Source: Spirosoma sp.
GTDB lineage: Bacteria > Bacteroidota > Bacteroidia > Cytophagales > Spirosomataceae
Assembly: GCF_026391055.1 (NCBI RefSeq)
Contig: NZ_JAPLET010000017.1
Location: 124,001 to 188,000 of the forward strand
Length of the DNA: 64,000 bases
Direction: 5' to 3'
The notes under the pieces are model-generated. The model had not been told where the DNA came from, searched no databases, and saw only the letters and a program-made list of their open reading frames with translations. Position 1 is the first letter of the stretch, and each line of letters begins with the position of its first letter. Below are positions 9,378 to 17,805 of this stretch, in pieces. The position numbers were made by a program, and so were the translations under genes.

Positions 9378-10814
9378 TCATTTTAACTGCAACTCCCGCT
9401 TCGCAAATTCCAGAAAAACCGGCCAGTCGAGCGAATCGACATGGCCGCCTTCGTGGTTTCGGAAAGCCAGTTCACCGTCGATCAGTGACACATCCGGCGC
9501 GGGCATTTCGGTGGTGCCAACGCCTTTTTTACCGAGTAAGGTATAAACAGGGCTGGCGGCAACGCAGGCCAGGAACTCACCTTTGGGGTCGGCCCAACTG
9601 TCTTTTGTGCCACCCGTGATGAAGAGCGGACGAGGGGCAATCAGCGTCATCAGTTCATGGGCATCTACGGGCATCATTTTCCAGTTGCCGCCGTATTTCA
9701 GGAAGTTGCCCGCCATCCAGTGATACTCACCCGGACCAGCTACGTTGTCAATCGTTTCGCCAAAGCTGCGTTTTTCCAGTGACGCACCCATGGAACCCGA
9801 ACAACTGGCGAACACGATAGCCCAGCGCGGGTCAAGTGCTCCAGCCAGCAGGGCGGTTTTGCCCCAGCGCGAATGGCCCTGAATACCGATCTGTTTAGGA
9901 TTGATGGCGTTGTCTTTCTCAAAATGATCGAGCACCCGGCTAAGGCCCCAGCTCCAGGCCGCTAACACGCCCCATTCGTCGGGTTGGCGGTCTTTGCCGC
10001 CGTTCATCAGGCCAATGATGCCTTCGTGCAGACCGGCTCCGCTATCCATCTGAATAGCGCCCGTATTAACCAAGGCGACACCCCAACCGGCATCGATCAG
10101 CTTTTCGATATTGGGCATAGGCTGCGGAAACGAACCCCACACAATGACCATCAATGGAATCTTACCCGATGCCTTAACCGGCCGGTAATACGTAACCGGA
10201 ATGCTCGGTTTGACCGTCGGATACCGGGAATTGTCGATACGGCCCAGTATCATTTTCCGAACCGCTTTGCCAGTCAGTACCGTACTATCCGTTCCGGCAG
10301 GGCCAAAAGTCACCTTTGGGGCGTTGGCGGGCGTTTTGCCGTATATCTCGGTCAGGTATTCGTTCAGAATTTCGGACCGCCGTTGCTTCCACCATATAGC
10401 TGCAGTTGTTACGGGCTTGCCGTTTCTGAGTGTCAGCGGGTTGGGTAGCGTGTAGTTACTCGCTTTTCCCTCCTCGTAATTCGTCCAGTTGCCCCAGTCC
10501 GACCGCACGTGCGTTTGCCCCGCTTCATCGTACCAGTTGTTGGAGCCCTCTTTCTGTTTCAACTGCTGCGGACGTTTGGGGTCGTCGGCAGGTAAAGGAA
10601 GTACAGGCACCAAGAGTTTTAGCTTTCCCATCATCTTCTCCCAATCTTCCTGACTGGCGGCCCGCATTTTTTTCATGTAAGCCGTCCGCTCCTCGGGCGT
10701 CATTTTCTGCAAGTCGGGTGCCTGAGCTTTCATGTCGACAATTGCCATAAAGCCCAGTATACCTACATAAAACAGCCGTTGGCAGACTTGCCTGAGGGAT
10801 TGATGACTCTTCAT
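9378..10814 (-). CDS. CE15 glucuronoyl esterase
   Basis: Exported alpha/beta hydrolase (~478 residues) of carbohydrate esterase family 15, which cleaves the ester between 4-O-methyl-glucuronic acid of xylan and lignin alcohols. The nucleophile elbow is GHSRWGK with Ser315, the family's characteristic G-x-S-R-x-G-K. The catalytic His is expected in NHEGGHVDSLDWP, and APRPLFITGGTKDSWADP is typical. A signal peptide/membrane segment covers residues ~12-30, then an acidic/basic linker. One base separates it from the upstream permease gene, and its substrate logic matches the GH67 gene downstream. Confidence 0.88.
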   Translation of the reverse strand: MKSHQSLRQVCQRLFYVGILGFMAIVDMKAQAPDLQKMTPEERTAYMKKMRAASQEDWEKMMGKLKLLVPVLPLPADDPKRPQQLKQKEGSNNWYDEAGQTHVRSDWGNWTNYEEGKASNYTLPNPLTLRNGKPVTTAAIWWKQRRSEILNEYLTEIYGKTPANAPKVTFGPAGTDSTVLTGKAVRKMILGRIDNSRYPTVKPSIPVTYYRPVKASGKIPLMVIVWGSFPQPMPNIEKLIDAGWGVALVNTGAIQMDSGAGLHEGIIGLMNGGKDRQPDEWGVLAAWSWGLSRVLDHFEKDNAINPKQIGIQGHSRWGKTALLAGALDPRWAIVFASCSGSMGASLEKRSFGETIDNVAGPGEYHWMAGNFLKYGGNWKMMPVDAHELMTLIAPRPLFITGGTKDSWADPKGEFLACVAASPVYTLLGKKGVGTTEMPAPDVSLIDGELAFRNHEGGHVDSLDWPVFLEFAKRELQLK

Positions 10815-10815
10815 T

Positions 10816-12177
10816 TTATCTGGATTTCACCCGGCTAAACACGAAAATGTACAGCATCGTCCAGGCAACCAGATAGGCGAAGCCGGCGATGTAAAAAATG
10901 ATATAATACCCTTCCGACAGGCTTCCCAACGCTTTATAATGGTCGAGGATACGACCAACCATCAGCGGAAATACGGCTCCTCCCATCGTTCCGGCCATCG
11001 TTCCCAAGCCAACCACCCGACTCAGCACCCGCTTGGGAAACTGATCGGCGGCCACGGTAAAAATATTAGCTGACCAGGCCTGGTGAGCGGCCACAGCTAG
11101 GGATAAAATACCGATTACGGGCCACATGCTGTTCATCTGGCTAATGGCCATAACAGGTGTTATACAGATCGCGAACAAAGCCATTGCCCACTGCCGCGCC
11201 CGGGTCGGGTGCCAGCCTTTCCCAATTAACCTGGACGACAGCCAGCCCCCCCCAACGCTGCCAATGGTAGCTGCCAGATAGATAACGATGAGCGGAGCCC
11301 CCAGCTTTTTCAAATCCAGGTGGTAGATATTCGACAGGTACGAAGGCAGCCAGAACAGGAAAAACCACCAGATAGGGTCCGTCAGTAGTTTGCCGCTCAT
11401 GAATCCCCAGATGGCTTTGTTGGAAAAAATCGGATAGCTGGTTTCTGCTTTATCCGCAAGCAGATCTGTGGCGGCAGCATCTCCGGCAACAGACGGTTCA
11501 ACGGGATCGGAGGTGATATGGGCTAACTCAGCCGCGCTCACGCGCTTATGCCGGGCGGGTACTTCGTAATAAAACCACCAGGCCACAATCCAGAGGAAAC
11601 CCAGCGCACCGGTGATGATAAAAGTCATTTGCCAGCCCAACATAAGGGCCAGGGGCGGCACAACTGCCGGAGCAACCACCGCCCCAATATTGGCTCCGGA
11701 GTTAAAGATACCCACGGCCAGCGCGCGTTCTTTCTGCGGAAACCACTCGGCCACGGTTTTGATCGAAGCAGGAAAATTACCGGCTTCACCAATACCCAGC
11801 AGCGCCCGGGCAACCATAAATCCGGCCGTACCACCCGCCAGTGCATGGCCCATAGCCGCCAGACTCCAGACCACAATAGCGCCGATATAGCCTAGTTTCG
11901 TACCAACCCGATCAATGATGTACCCGGCTAGTAAGGTCGATGCTCCGTAAAAAAAGGTAAAAATGGTTACCAGATCGCCGTAATCTGTTTCACTCCAGTT
12001 GAACTCCTTTTCCAGAACGGGTTTCAGCAGACTCATGACCTGCCGGTCGAGGTAGTTGATGGTCGTTGCGAAAAAGAGCAACCCAACAATGATCCATCGG
12101 TAGTTACTGGAGGCAGGCAATGCATCACCAGTAGGCCTCAGGGGATCGGCAGCAGCGGGCGTGGGTTTTGTTGTCAA
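10816..12177 (-). CDS. MFS hexuronate transporter, ExuT-like
   Basis: Inner-membrane proton symporter of the anion:cation symporter branch of the major facilitator superfamily, which includes ExuT for glucuronate/galacturonate. About 453 residues with 12 predicted helices; FATTINYLDRQVMSLL in helix 1 and GIGEAGNFPASIKTVAEWFP in helix 4 are signature sequences of this branch. The start is a TTG at 12177: no ATG lies upstream before a stop, and the first internal ATG would delete helix 1. It heads the segment transcribed toward the CE15, uxuA and GH67 genes. Confidence 0.9.
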   Translation of the reverse strand: MTTKPTPAAADPLRPTGDALPASSNYRWIIVGLLFFATTINYLDRQVMSLLKPVLEKEFNWSETDYGDLVTIFTFFYGASTLLAGYIIDRVGTKLGYIGAIVVWSLAAMGHALAGGTAGFMVARALLGIGEAGNFPASIKTVAEWFPQKERALAVGIFNSGANIGAVVAPAVVPPLALMLGWQMTFIITGALGFLWIVAWWFYYEVPARHKRVSAAELAHITSDPVEPSVAGDAAATDLLADKAETSYPIFSNKAIWGFMSGKLLTDPIWWFFLFWLPSYLSNIYHLDLKKLGAPLIVIYLAATIGSVGGGWLSSRLIGKGWHPTRARQWAMALFAICITPVMAISQMNSMWPVIGILSLAVAAHQAWSANIFTVAADQFPKRVLSRVVGLGTMAGTMGGAVFPLMVGRILDHYKALGSLSEGYYIIFYIAGFAYLVAWTMLYIFVFSRVKSR

Positions 12178-12225
12178 AGGAGGAGTGCGATTAGGGTGAG
12201 TGTCGGTCAGACTACTCTAAAACAT

Positions 12226-12263
12226 GGCTAGCCGGTTTACTTACTGTACAGAACCGGCTAGCC
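12226..12263 (-). terminator. Hairpin in the dehydratase-permease gap
   Basis: GGCTAGCCGGTT (12226-12237) pairs perfectly with 12252-12263 around a 14-nt loop. It lies about 200 bp after the acid-sugar dehydratase stop and about 50 bp before the permease start, beyond the DnaA-box cluster. It could be a terminator or a leader structure of the permease mRNA. Confidence 0.45.
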
Positions 12264-12334
12264 AGACATATCTACCTGGTTTTCAAAGTACTACTCGTAT
12301 GATTCCCTCCCCTGCGCTTTGCACCGCTGTGACC

Positions 12335-12394
12335 TTATCCACACATCGAAAAGTTATCCACACTTAAACAGGCAAAAACACCTACTTATCCACA
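12335..12394 (+). other. Cluster of three perfect DnaA boxes (candidate origin or DnaA-regulated site)
   Basis: The consensus DnaA box TTATCCACA occurs three times in the same orientation at 12335-12343, 12354-12362 and 12386-12394, in a 288-bp gap (12178-12465) without genes. A run of A residues (TCGATCAAAAAAAGTATTGA) follows directly. Single copies elsewhere in the window lie inside genes (59575 and 60719, reverse orientation), so only this cluster stands out. Known biology: clusters of identical DnaA boxes mark oriC, DnaA-titrating loci or DnaA-regulated promoters. Which of these applies here is not shown by the sequence. Confidence 0.5.
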
Positions 12395-12465
12395 GCCGAG
12401 TCGATCAAAAAAAGTATTGAATGCGTCTTTTCAACTAATTGAACGGTACCAGCGGGCTCGGTTCA

Positions 12466-13743
12466 CTAGACAAAGAACGGCACGTCTTTCGGCGCGTATT
12501 TACGCATACCTTCTTCGTTGATCTCAACACCGATACCCGGTTTATTGGACAGCGGTATGAATCCTTTTTCGACCATCGGGCCATCGAAGGTGACGATTTC
12601 CTTGAACATCGGCTCTTCGTGGAAGTAAATCTGCCACTCCAGAATCAGGAAGTTGGGAACCGATGCGCACACGTGGCTAGATGCCATTGCGCCCAGGTAC
12701 GACGCCACCATGTGCGGAGCAAACGGCACGTAATACAGATTAGCCAGGTTAGCAATCCGCTGCGCTTCGCCCAGACCACCTGCTTTCTGCAAATCGGGCA
12801 TAATAATGTCGACGGCACCAATTTCGAGAAGCTTGCGGAATCCGTGGGCCAGATAATGGTTTTCACCGGCACAGATTGGTGTGTTAGAAGCTTCCCGAAT
12901 CTGTCGGTACGCTTCTGGATTTTCGGCGGGGATGGGCTCTTCGAGGAACAACAGGTTCAGCGGCTCCATCATCTTGGCTACGCGTCGGCCCGTGGTTACG
13001 TCGTACTTACCATGCATATCTACGCAGATGTCGACTTTCGGCCCAACGGCTTTCCGGACCCCAGCAATCTGGTTGTACATCCGCTCCAGTTCGCCCTGGC
13101 TGGCGGTCCAGTTGTAGGCATCGTATTTGTTCGGGTCGTTGCGCTCGTCGATGTCGTACTTCACCGCTGTAAATCCCATGTCGACCGCCCGTTTGGCACT
13201 TTTCCCGAAGGCTTCGGCGCTGGTATCAGTTTCCCGATAGGCTCCGGTATCGCAGTAAACCCGAATCTTATCCCGAAACTTACCCCCCAGCAGCTGATAC
13301 ACGGGCATGCCGAGCGCCTTACCGGTCAAATCCCAAAGGGCCGTTTCGATTGCCGACAACACAGAGATATAAATGCCGGACTGAGCCCCTTCGAAGAAGC
13401 CTGACTTTCGAACGTCTTCGAATAAACGATTGACGTTAAGCGGGCTTTTGCCCTTGATCCGTTCGCCCATCAGTTTCACCAGATGGTAGGTTCCTACTGA
13501 AGCATCGACGGCTTCGCCACAACCCCAGATGCCCTGGTTGGTATGGATTTTCACGAACAGGCTATGGCCACCGCGCGTATAGCCGCATTTAATGTCAGTA
13601 ATTTTTAGATCGGAGGGGGCCGAAGAAAGGGGAGCATTGTGGACGGCCGTTTCCAGCCCTTCCCCGAATGTAGATAATGTAGTAGCCGCTAAGGCACTGG
13701 CAATGGCGCCTTTAGTCAAAAAAGAACGACGAGATGTTGTCAT
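12466..13743 (-). CDS. Exported acid-sugar dehydratase, enolase superfamily (mandelate racemase/MLE type)
   Basis: About 425 residues with an N-terminal Tat signal (MTTSRRSFLTKGAIASALAA). The enolase-superfamily capping domain is followed by the barrel: KYDIDE region near residue 195, metal ligands in CVDMHGKYD (Asp with His two residues later, as in D-galactonate dehydratase), FLEEPIP and CAGENH, and the C-terminal catalytic His in FAPHMV. The family dehydrates sugar acids to 2-keto-3-deoxy acids. The closest functional guess is a galactonate- or gluconate-type dehydratase. The Tat signal is unusual for a sugar-acid catabolic enzyme and puts the activity in the periplasm. The gene follows the RraA-like gene on the same strand. 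Confidence 0.85.
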   Translation of the reverse strand: MTTSRRSFLTKGAIASALAATTLSTFGEGLETAVHNAPLSSAPSDLKITDIKCGYTRGGHSLFVKIHTNQGIWGCGEAVDASVGTYHLVKLMGERIKGKSPLNVNRLFEDVRKSGFFEGAQSGIYISVLSAIETALWDLTGKALGMPVYQLLGGKFRDKIRVYCDTGAYRETDTSAEAFGKSAKRAVDMGFTAVKYDIDERNDPNKYDAYNWTASQGELERMYNQIAGVRKAVGPKVDICVDMHGKYDVTTGRRVAKMMEPLNLLFLEEPIPAENPEAYRQIREASNTPICAGENHYLAHGFRKLLEIGAVDIIMPDLQKAGGLGEAQRIANLANLYYVPFAPHMVASYLGAMASSHVCASVPNFLILEWQIYFHEEPMFKEIVTFDGPMVEKGFIPLSNKPGIGVEINEEGMRKYAPKDVPFFV

Positions 13744-13775
13744 GTTTTAGGAAAGGAAAAGGTACTTTATTAGGA

Positions 13776-13810
13776 TTTATACCAAACAGCTTCCAGCTGT
13801 TTGGTATAAA
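13776..13810 (-). terminator. Hairpin terminator after the RraA-like gene
   Basis: TTTATACCAAACAGC (13776-13790) pairs perfectly with 13796-13810 around a 5-nt loop, immediately after the stop codon of the RraA-family gene and 32 bp before the next start. It is a strong 15-bp stem without a long T-run, so attenuation between the two genes is possible. Confidence 0.65.
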
Positions 13811-14755
13811 CTACCAGGTGCGGGTTTTGAGGTATTCCTGAATCTGCTCTTTAGGGACGGGCAGTTCGCTGACGTGGGCGTTGAGCCACTGCGAAAAATC
13901 CTTCTCGATGGCGTCCGACCAGCGGGAGTCGATCTGCCCCGGCGTGTATTTCTGCTCCCGCAACCGCAGGTGTCCGAACATGTCACGCAGCCGAATGATC
14001 TCCGACGTTTTCACCACTTTCTCAGCCAGATGGGGCGGAATAAACGCCACCCCGCCATCACGACCCAACACGATATCGCCTGGCATCACCATCACTTTTC
14101 CAATGCGCGTTGGGCGGTTGATACCCACCAGCGTCGTATTCAGGTTTCCCTCCGGGTTATGGTGTGAGGGGTGATAACTTCTAAAATAAGACGTAAAACC
14201 GCCAATCTCTTTCAGTCCGGCCACATCCCGAAGCGCCCCTTCGTATACAATACCATTACCCGTTTTGGCATAGATCGAGTTGCCCAGGTTGTCGCCAATG
14301 GTTGGTCCGTCTTCGTGCATGCCGTATTGATCCACCACATACACATCGCCCTTTACAAGCATGTCAATTGGCCAGGCATTCTGCGATTTCACCCGGCCAT
14401 CTTTGGTATGTCCTTTTTCGTCCGTTACCCGGTGTACGTCCGGCCGACCTGGCATAAACGTTGCCGTCAACGCACGTCCTACCAAAACGCTGTCGGGGTT
14501 GATGGTTTGCCAGTCGCCCGCATACTGATACCGGTAGTTTTCGCCTTTCATGACCGCCCAGGCTTCTTCGTGAGTTACCAGTTTCATGCGTTTGATAATA
14601 GCATCCGGCACTTTCGGACGGCCATCCGGGAAGCGCTCCCCTTTCCATTCGGGCGTCAGGAAGATCAGTTCCTCCTTCGAGATTTGCTGTGCAACCGATA
14701 CCGACGCCAAGCCGGTCAGTAACAACACGGCGGTCATTACGATTACCTGTTTCAT
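13811..14755 (-). CDS. Exported RraA-family protein (HMG/KDG-type aldolase-like)
   Basis: 314 residues starting with a signal peptide (MKQVIVMTAVLLLTGLASVS). The core is the RraA/HMG aldolase fold: GALRDVAG carries the conserved Arg-Asp pair of class II metal-dependent pyruvate aldolases, and MPGDIVLGRDGGVAFIP is the second family signature. RraA-like proteins split 4-carboxy-4-hydroxy-2-oxo acids; some are RNase E inhibitors, which an exported copy cannot be. The paired exported dehydratase downstream suggests joint action on a sugar-acid intermediate outside the cytoplasm. A C-terminal helical extension of ~60 residues is longer than in typical RraA. Confidence 0.82.
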   Translation of the reverse strand: MKQVIVMTAVLLLTGLASVSVAQQISKEELIFLTPEWKGERFPDGRPKVPDAIIKRMKLVTHEEAWAVMKGENYRYQYAGDWQTINPDSVLVGRALTATFMPGRPDVHRVTDEKGHTKDGRVKSQNAWPIDMLVKGDVYVVDQYGMHEDGPTIGDNLGNSIYAKTGNGIVYEGALRDVAGLKEIGGFTSYFRSYHPSHHNPEGNLNTTLVGINRPTRIGKVMVMPGDIVLGRDGGVAFIPPHLAEKVVKTSEIIRLRDMFGHLRLREQKYTPGQIDSRWSDAIEKDFSQWLNAHVSELPVPKEQIQEYLKTRTW

Positions 14756-14900
14756 TGAAAATAGTAAAAATTAAACGTTTAGGATTTGGAAAGAATAAGA
14801 CGAATAACGGGTTCATCTACCCTTAATAAGCTCTGGTTATAGGCTCCTGAAAGAGCCGTCATAAGACGTGATTATAAAAGTCTTTCATAATTTTCGCATT

Positions 14901-15055
14901 TGCAACCGATTGCAAAATATTACTGGAAGAATAATTTAATTATAAATTACTTATATACTATTTATAGTAAAACAGTTTGCCAGGCACTCCCCTAACGGCG
15001 GCTAGTACTGACCTGAATCGCTTATAGCCTTGAATACATAATACAATCGGTTGCA
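14901..15055. promoter_or_regulatory. Divergent intergenic region with two LacI-type operator-like sites
   Basis: The 504-bp gap 14756-15259 separates the minus-strand RraA gene from the plus-strand DUF4965 gene. TTTGCAACCGATTGCAAA (from 14899) fits the LacI-family pattern TGCAAnCGnTTGCA. Its core CAATCGGTTGCA recurs on the other strand at 15044-15055. The pair is placed to control both divergent transcripts. No LacI-family gene lies in the window. The rest of the gap is AT-rich, and I see no gene in it. Confidence 0.45.
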
Positions 15056-15259
15056 TATACAGGCGAACGATTTTTTTTAATTCTTCCTTTTCAGCTATTT
15101 CCATTGCGGCCTTCTTAGTATACGGAACATCATTGCAGCAAGTGAACAGGACGGCCCGACCGGGCTGTACCAAATTATTCACGTCAATAAGTAAAGCTGT
15201 GCCAACATATGGTTTATGTTGTGGATGATTTCCGTGTATCTACCAACCAGATAGTCCCA

Positions 15260-17776
15260 ATGCAAAAAAACTCGGCTCTTTTCATTGCCATTGCACTTCT
15301 TTCCTCACTCGTTGTCGGGCAGCTTTCTGCCCAGAATCTTCGCCCACCAGCCTACCCGCTTATTACCCATGACCCTTACTTCAGCGTCTGGAGCATGACC
15401 GACAAGCTGACTGATTCGCCTACGCGGCACTGGACCGGCAAGCCCCAATCGCTGGAAGGTATTATCCGGGTAGATGGCAAAGCATATCAGTTTCTGGGTG
15501 CCGTACCCACCCACTACGAAGCCATTCTGCCCACCGGCGAAACACAGTCGTACACGGCTCAATACACTACCAAAAAGCCAAATACCGGCTGGGAAAAGGC
15601 CGATTTTAACGCCAGCGACTGGCAATCAGGGCTGGGTCCTTTCGGCGATACGCCCGAAGCCAAAACGAAATGGGTCACAACCGATAAAGACGGCATTTAC
15701 TACCGCCGGGAGTTCACCTATGATGGAAAAGCCGACCCGGCTAAACTGCTGTTGTCTATCAATCATGACGATGATGTAGTCGTTTATTTGAACGGCACAA
15801 AAATCCTCGACAAACCCGACTATGTGAGTGAGTACGTTAATCTGCCACTCCCTCCGGCGGGGCAAAAAGCCCTCCGCAAAGGCAAAAATGTACTGGCAGT
15901 GCATTGCGTGAGCCCTCGGGGCGGTTCGTTCATCGACGTAGGCATCCTGAACCCCATTACCACTACAGCGATTACGGCAGCGACCCAAACAGGCGTGACG
16001 GTGTCGGCCACCCAAACCGATTACCTCTTTACCGCCGGGCCGGTGGACCTGGTCGTCAATTTTATGTCGCCCCTGTTGCTGGACGATCTGGACGTTGCCG
16101 CCCGCCCGATTACGTATGTTACCTTCGAGGTTCGTTCGCAGGACCGCAAGCCGCATTCGGTGCAGGTTTATCTGAGTGAATCTGGCACGATGGCAACGAA
16201 TACGATTGGCCAGGAGGTTGTCCTGAAAGCGGGACAGGCACCGGGACTGATCTTTCAGACCGTTGGCACCGAGGCACAGCCCGTTCTGGCAAAGAAAGGC
16301 GACAATATACGCATCGACTGGGGGTACGCCTACCTGGCCGCTCCACAGGAAACGGGCAATCAGACGGCCAACGGGATGGCCCCCGGCCTGAAAGAGGCTT
16401 TTCTGATGAACGGACAACTCCCTACCGATAATAAAGCTGCCGTACCGGGCAACAAGCCAAGAGCCGCCGTAGACGTTGCCATTGCCAGCGTACTCGACTT
16501 CGGCAACGTGTCGAAATCTGTCGAAAAACACCTGATGCTGGGGTACGATGACCTGTATTCGGTACAGTATTTTAAGCAGAACCTACGCCCGTGGTGGCGT
16601 CGGGATGAGAAAACGACCATGGTCTCGCTCTTGCAGACCGCCGAAAAAGACTACAACCGACTTCGGGAGAAATGTGAGAAATTCGATAACCGGCTTTATA
16701 CCGACGCCAAAAAGGCCGGTGGCAAAGAGTACGCAGACCTGTGCGCGCTGGCGTACCGGCAAGCCATTGCCGCCCATAAAATAGTAGTCGGACCAAAAGG
16801 CGAAACACTTTTCCTGTCGAAAGAGAATTTCTCCAATGGCTCCATTGGCACGGTGGATATCACCTACCCATCGGCCCCATTATTTCTGCTTTACAATCCA
16901 ACTCTCTTGAAAGGCATGATGGAGCCTATTTTCCAGTACTCGGAGAGTGGTCGCTGGAAAAAGCCGTTTGCCGCGCACGACGTGGGGACCTATCCGCAAG
17001 CCAACGGTCAAACCTACGGTGAGGATATGCCCGTGGAAGAGAGTGGCAACATGCTGATCCTGGCCGGGGCTATTGCCGGAGCCGAAGGGAACGCGGACTA
17101 TGCCAAACAACACTGGAAAACCCTGACGACCTGGGTCGAATACCTCAAAAAAGACGGTTTTGACCCGGCTAATCAGCTTTGTACCGATGACTTCGCCGGT
17201 CATATTGCCCGCAACGCCAACCTATCTGTTAAAGCTATTCTGGGCATTGCGGCTTACGGCAAAATGGCCAATCAGCTGGGCGATAAGGCAACCGGACAGA
17301 GCTATCTGCAAACGGCGCGGGATATGGCCGTTAAATGGCAGCAGTTATCGATGGATAAAACGCTCAACCAACTGCCTCACTATGACCTGACCTTCGAGAA
17401 TCAGAACGACACCTGGAGCCAGAAATACAACCTCGTCTGGGATAAACTACTGAATCTGAATATCTTCCCTAAAGAGGTAACACAAACTGAAATCGCCTAT
17501 TACCTGACCAAGCAGCGCACCTACGGCCTCCCACTCGACAGCCGCAAAACCTACACTAAATCGGACTGGATCGTGTGGACGGCCACCCTCGCCAAATCGA
17601 ACCGCGACTTCGAAGCGTTCATCAAGCCCGTCTGGAAATATGTTAACGAAACGCCGACGCGGGTACCACTGTCCGACTGGCACGAGACCACCAACGCCAA
17701 ACAGGTTGGTTTTCAGGCCCGCTCAGTCGTGGGTGGCTACTACATCAAAATGCTGGAAGGGAAACTGAGTAAATAA
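15260..17776 (+). CDS. Secreted glutaminase-like protein (DUF4964/DUF5127/DUF4965/DUF1793) with inserted galactose-binding domain
   Basis: About 838 residues with a signal peptide (MQKNSALFIAIALLSSLVVG). It begins with the DUF4964 segment PPAYPLITHDPYFSVWS, followed at ~95-235 by a beta-sandwich insert (NHDDDVVVYLNGTKI and GKNVLAVHCVSPRGG) resembling galactose-binding-like domains of glycosidases. A fungal-glutaminase-type region follows, and a C-terminal helical barrel (DUF4965/DUF1793) contains ALAYRQAIAAHK and SQKYNLVWDKLLNL. Bacteroidota place such proteins in polysaccharide loci, and the true substrate is often not glutamine. It is followed after 29 bp by a GH2 gene and is probably cotranscribed with it. 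Confidence 0.85.
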   Translation: MQKNSALFIAIALLSSLVVGQLSAQNLRPPAYPLITHDPYFSVWSMTDKLTDSPTRHWTGKPQSLEGIIRVDGKAYQFLGAVPTHYEAILPTGETQSYTAQYTTKKPNTGWEKADFNASDWQSGLGPFGDTPEAKTKWVTTDKDGIYYRREFTYDGKADPAKLLLSINHDDDVVVYLNGTKILDKPDYVSEYVNLPLPPAGQKALRKGKNVLAVHCVSPRGGSFIDVGILNPITTTAITAATQTGVTVSATQTDYLFTAGPVDLVVNFMSPLLLDDLDVAARPITYVTFEVRSQDRKPHSVQVYLSESGTMATNTIGQEVVLKAGQAPGLIFQTVGTEAQPVLAKKGDNIRIDWGYAYLAAPQETGNQTANGMAPGLKEAFLMNGQLPTDNKAAVPGNKPRAAVDVAIASVLDFGNVSKSVEKHLMLGYDDLYSVQYFKQNLRPWWRRDEKTTMVSLLQTAEKDYNRLREKCEKFDNRLYTDAKKAGGKEYADLCALAYRQAIAAHKIVVGPKGETLFLSKENFSNGSIGTVDITYPSAPLFLLYNPTLLKGMMEPIFQYSESGRWKKPFAAHDVGTYPQANGQTYGEDMPVEESGNMLILAGAIAGAEGNADYAKQHWKTLTTWVEYLKKDGFDPANQLCTDDFAGHIARNANLSVKAILGIAAYGKMANQLGDKATGQSYLQTARDMAVKWQQLSMDKTLNQLPHYDLTFENQNDTWSQKYNLVWDKLLNLNIFPKEVTQTEIAYYLTKQRTYGLPLDSRKTYTKSDWIVWTATLAKSNRDFEAFIKPVWKYVNETPTRVPLSDWHETTNAKQVGFQARSVVGGYYIKMLEGKLSK

Positions 17777-17805
17777 GCTTGACCACCCCCAACCTACTAT
17801 AAATC

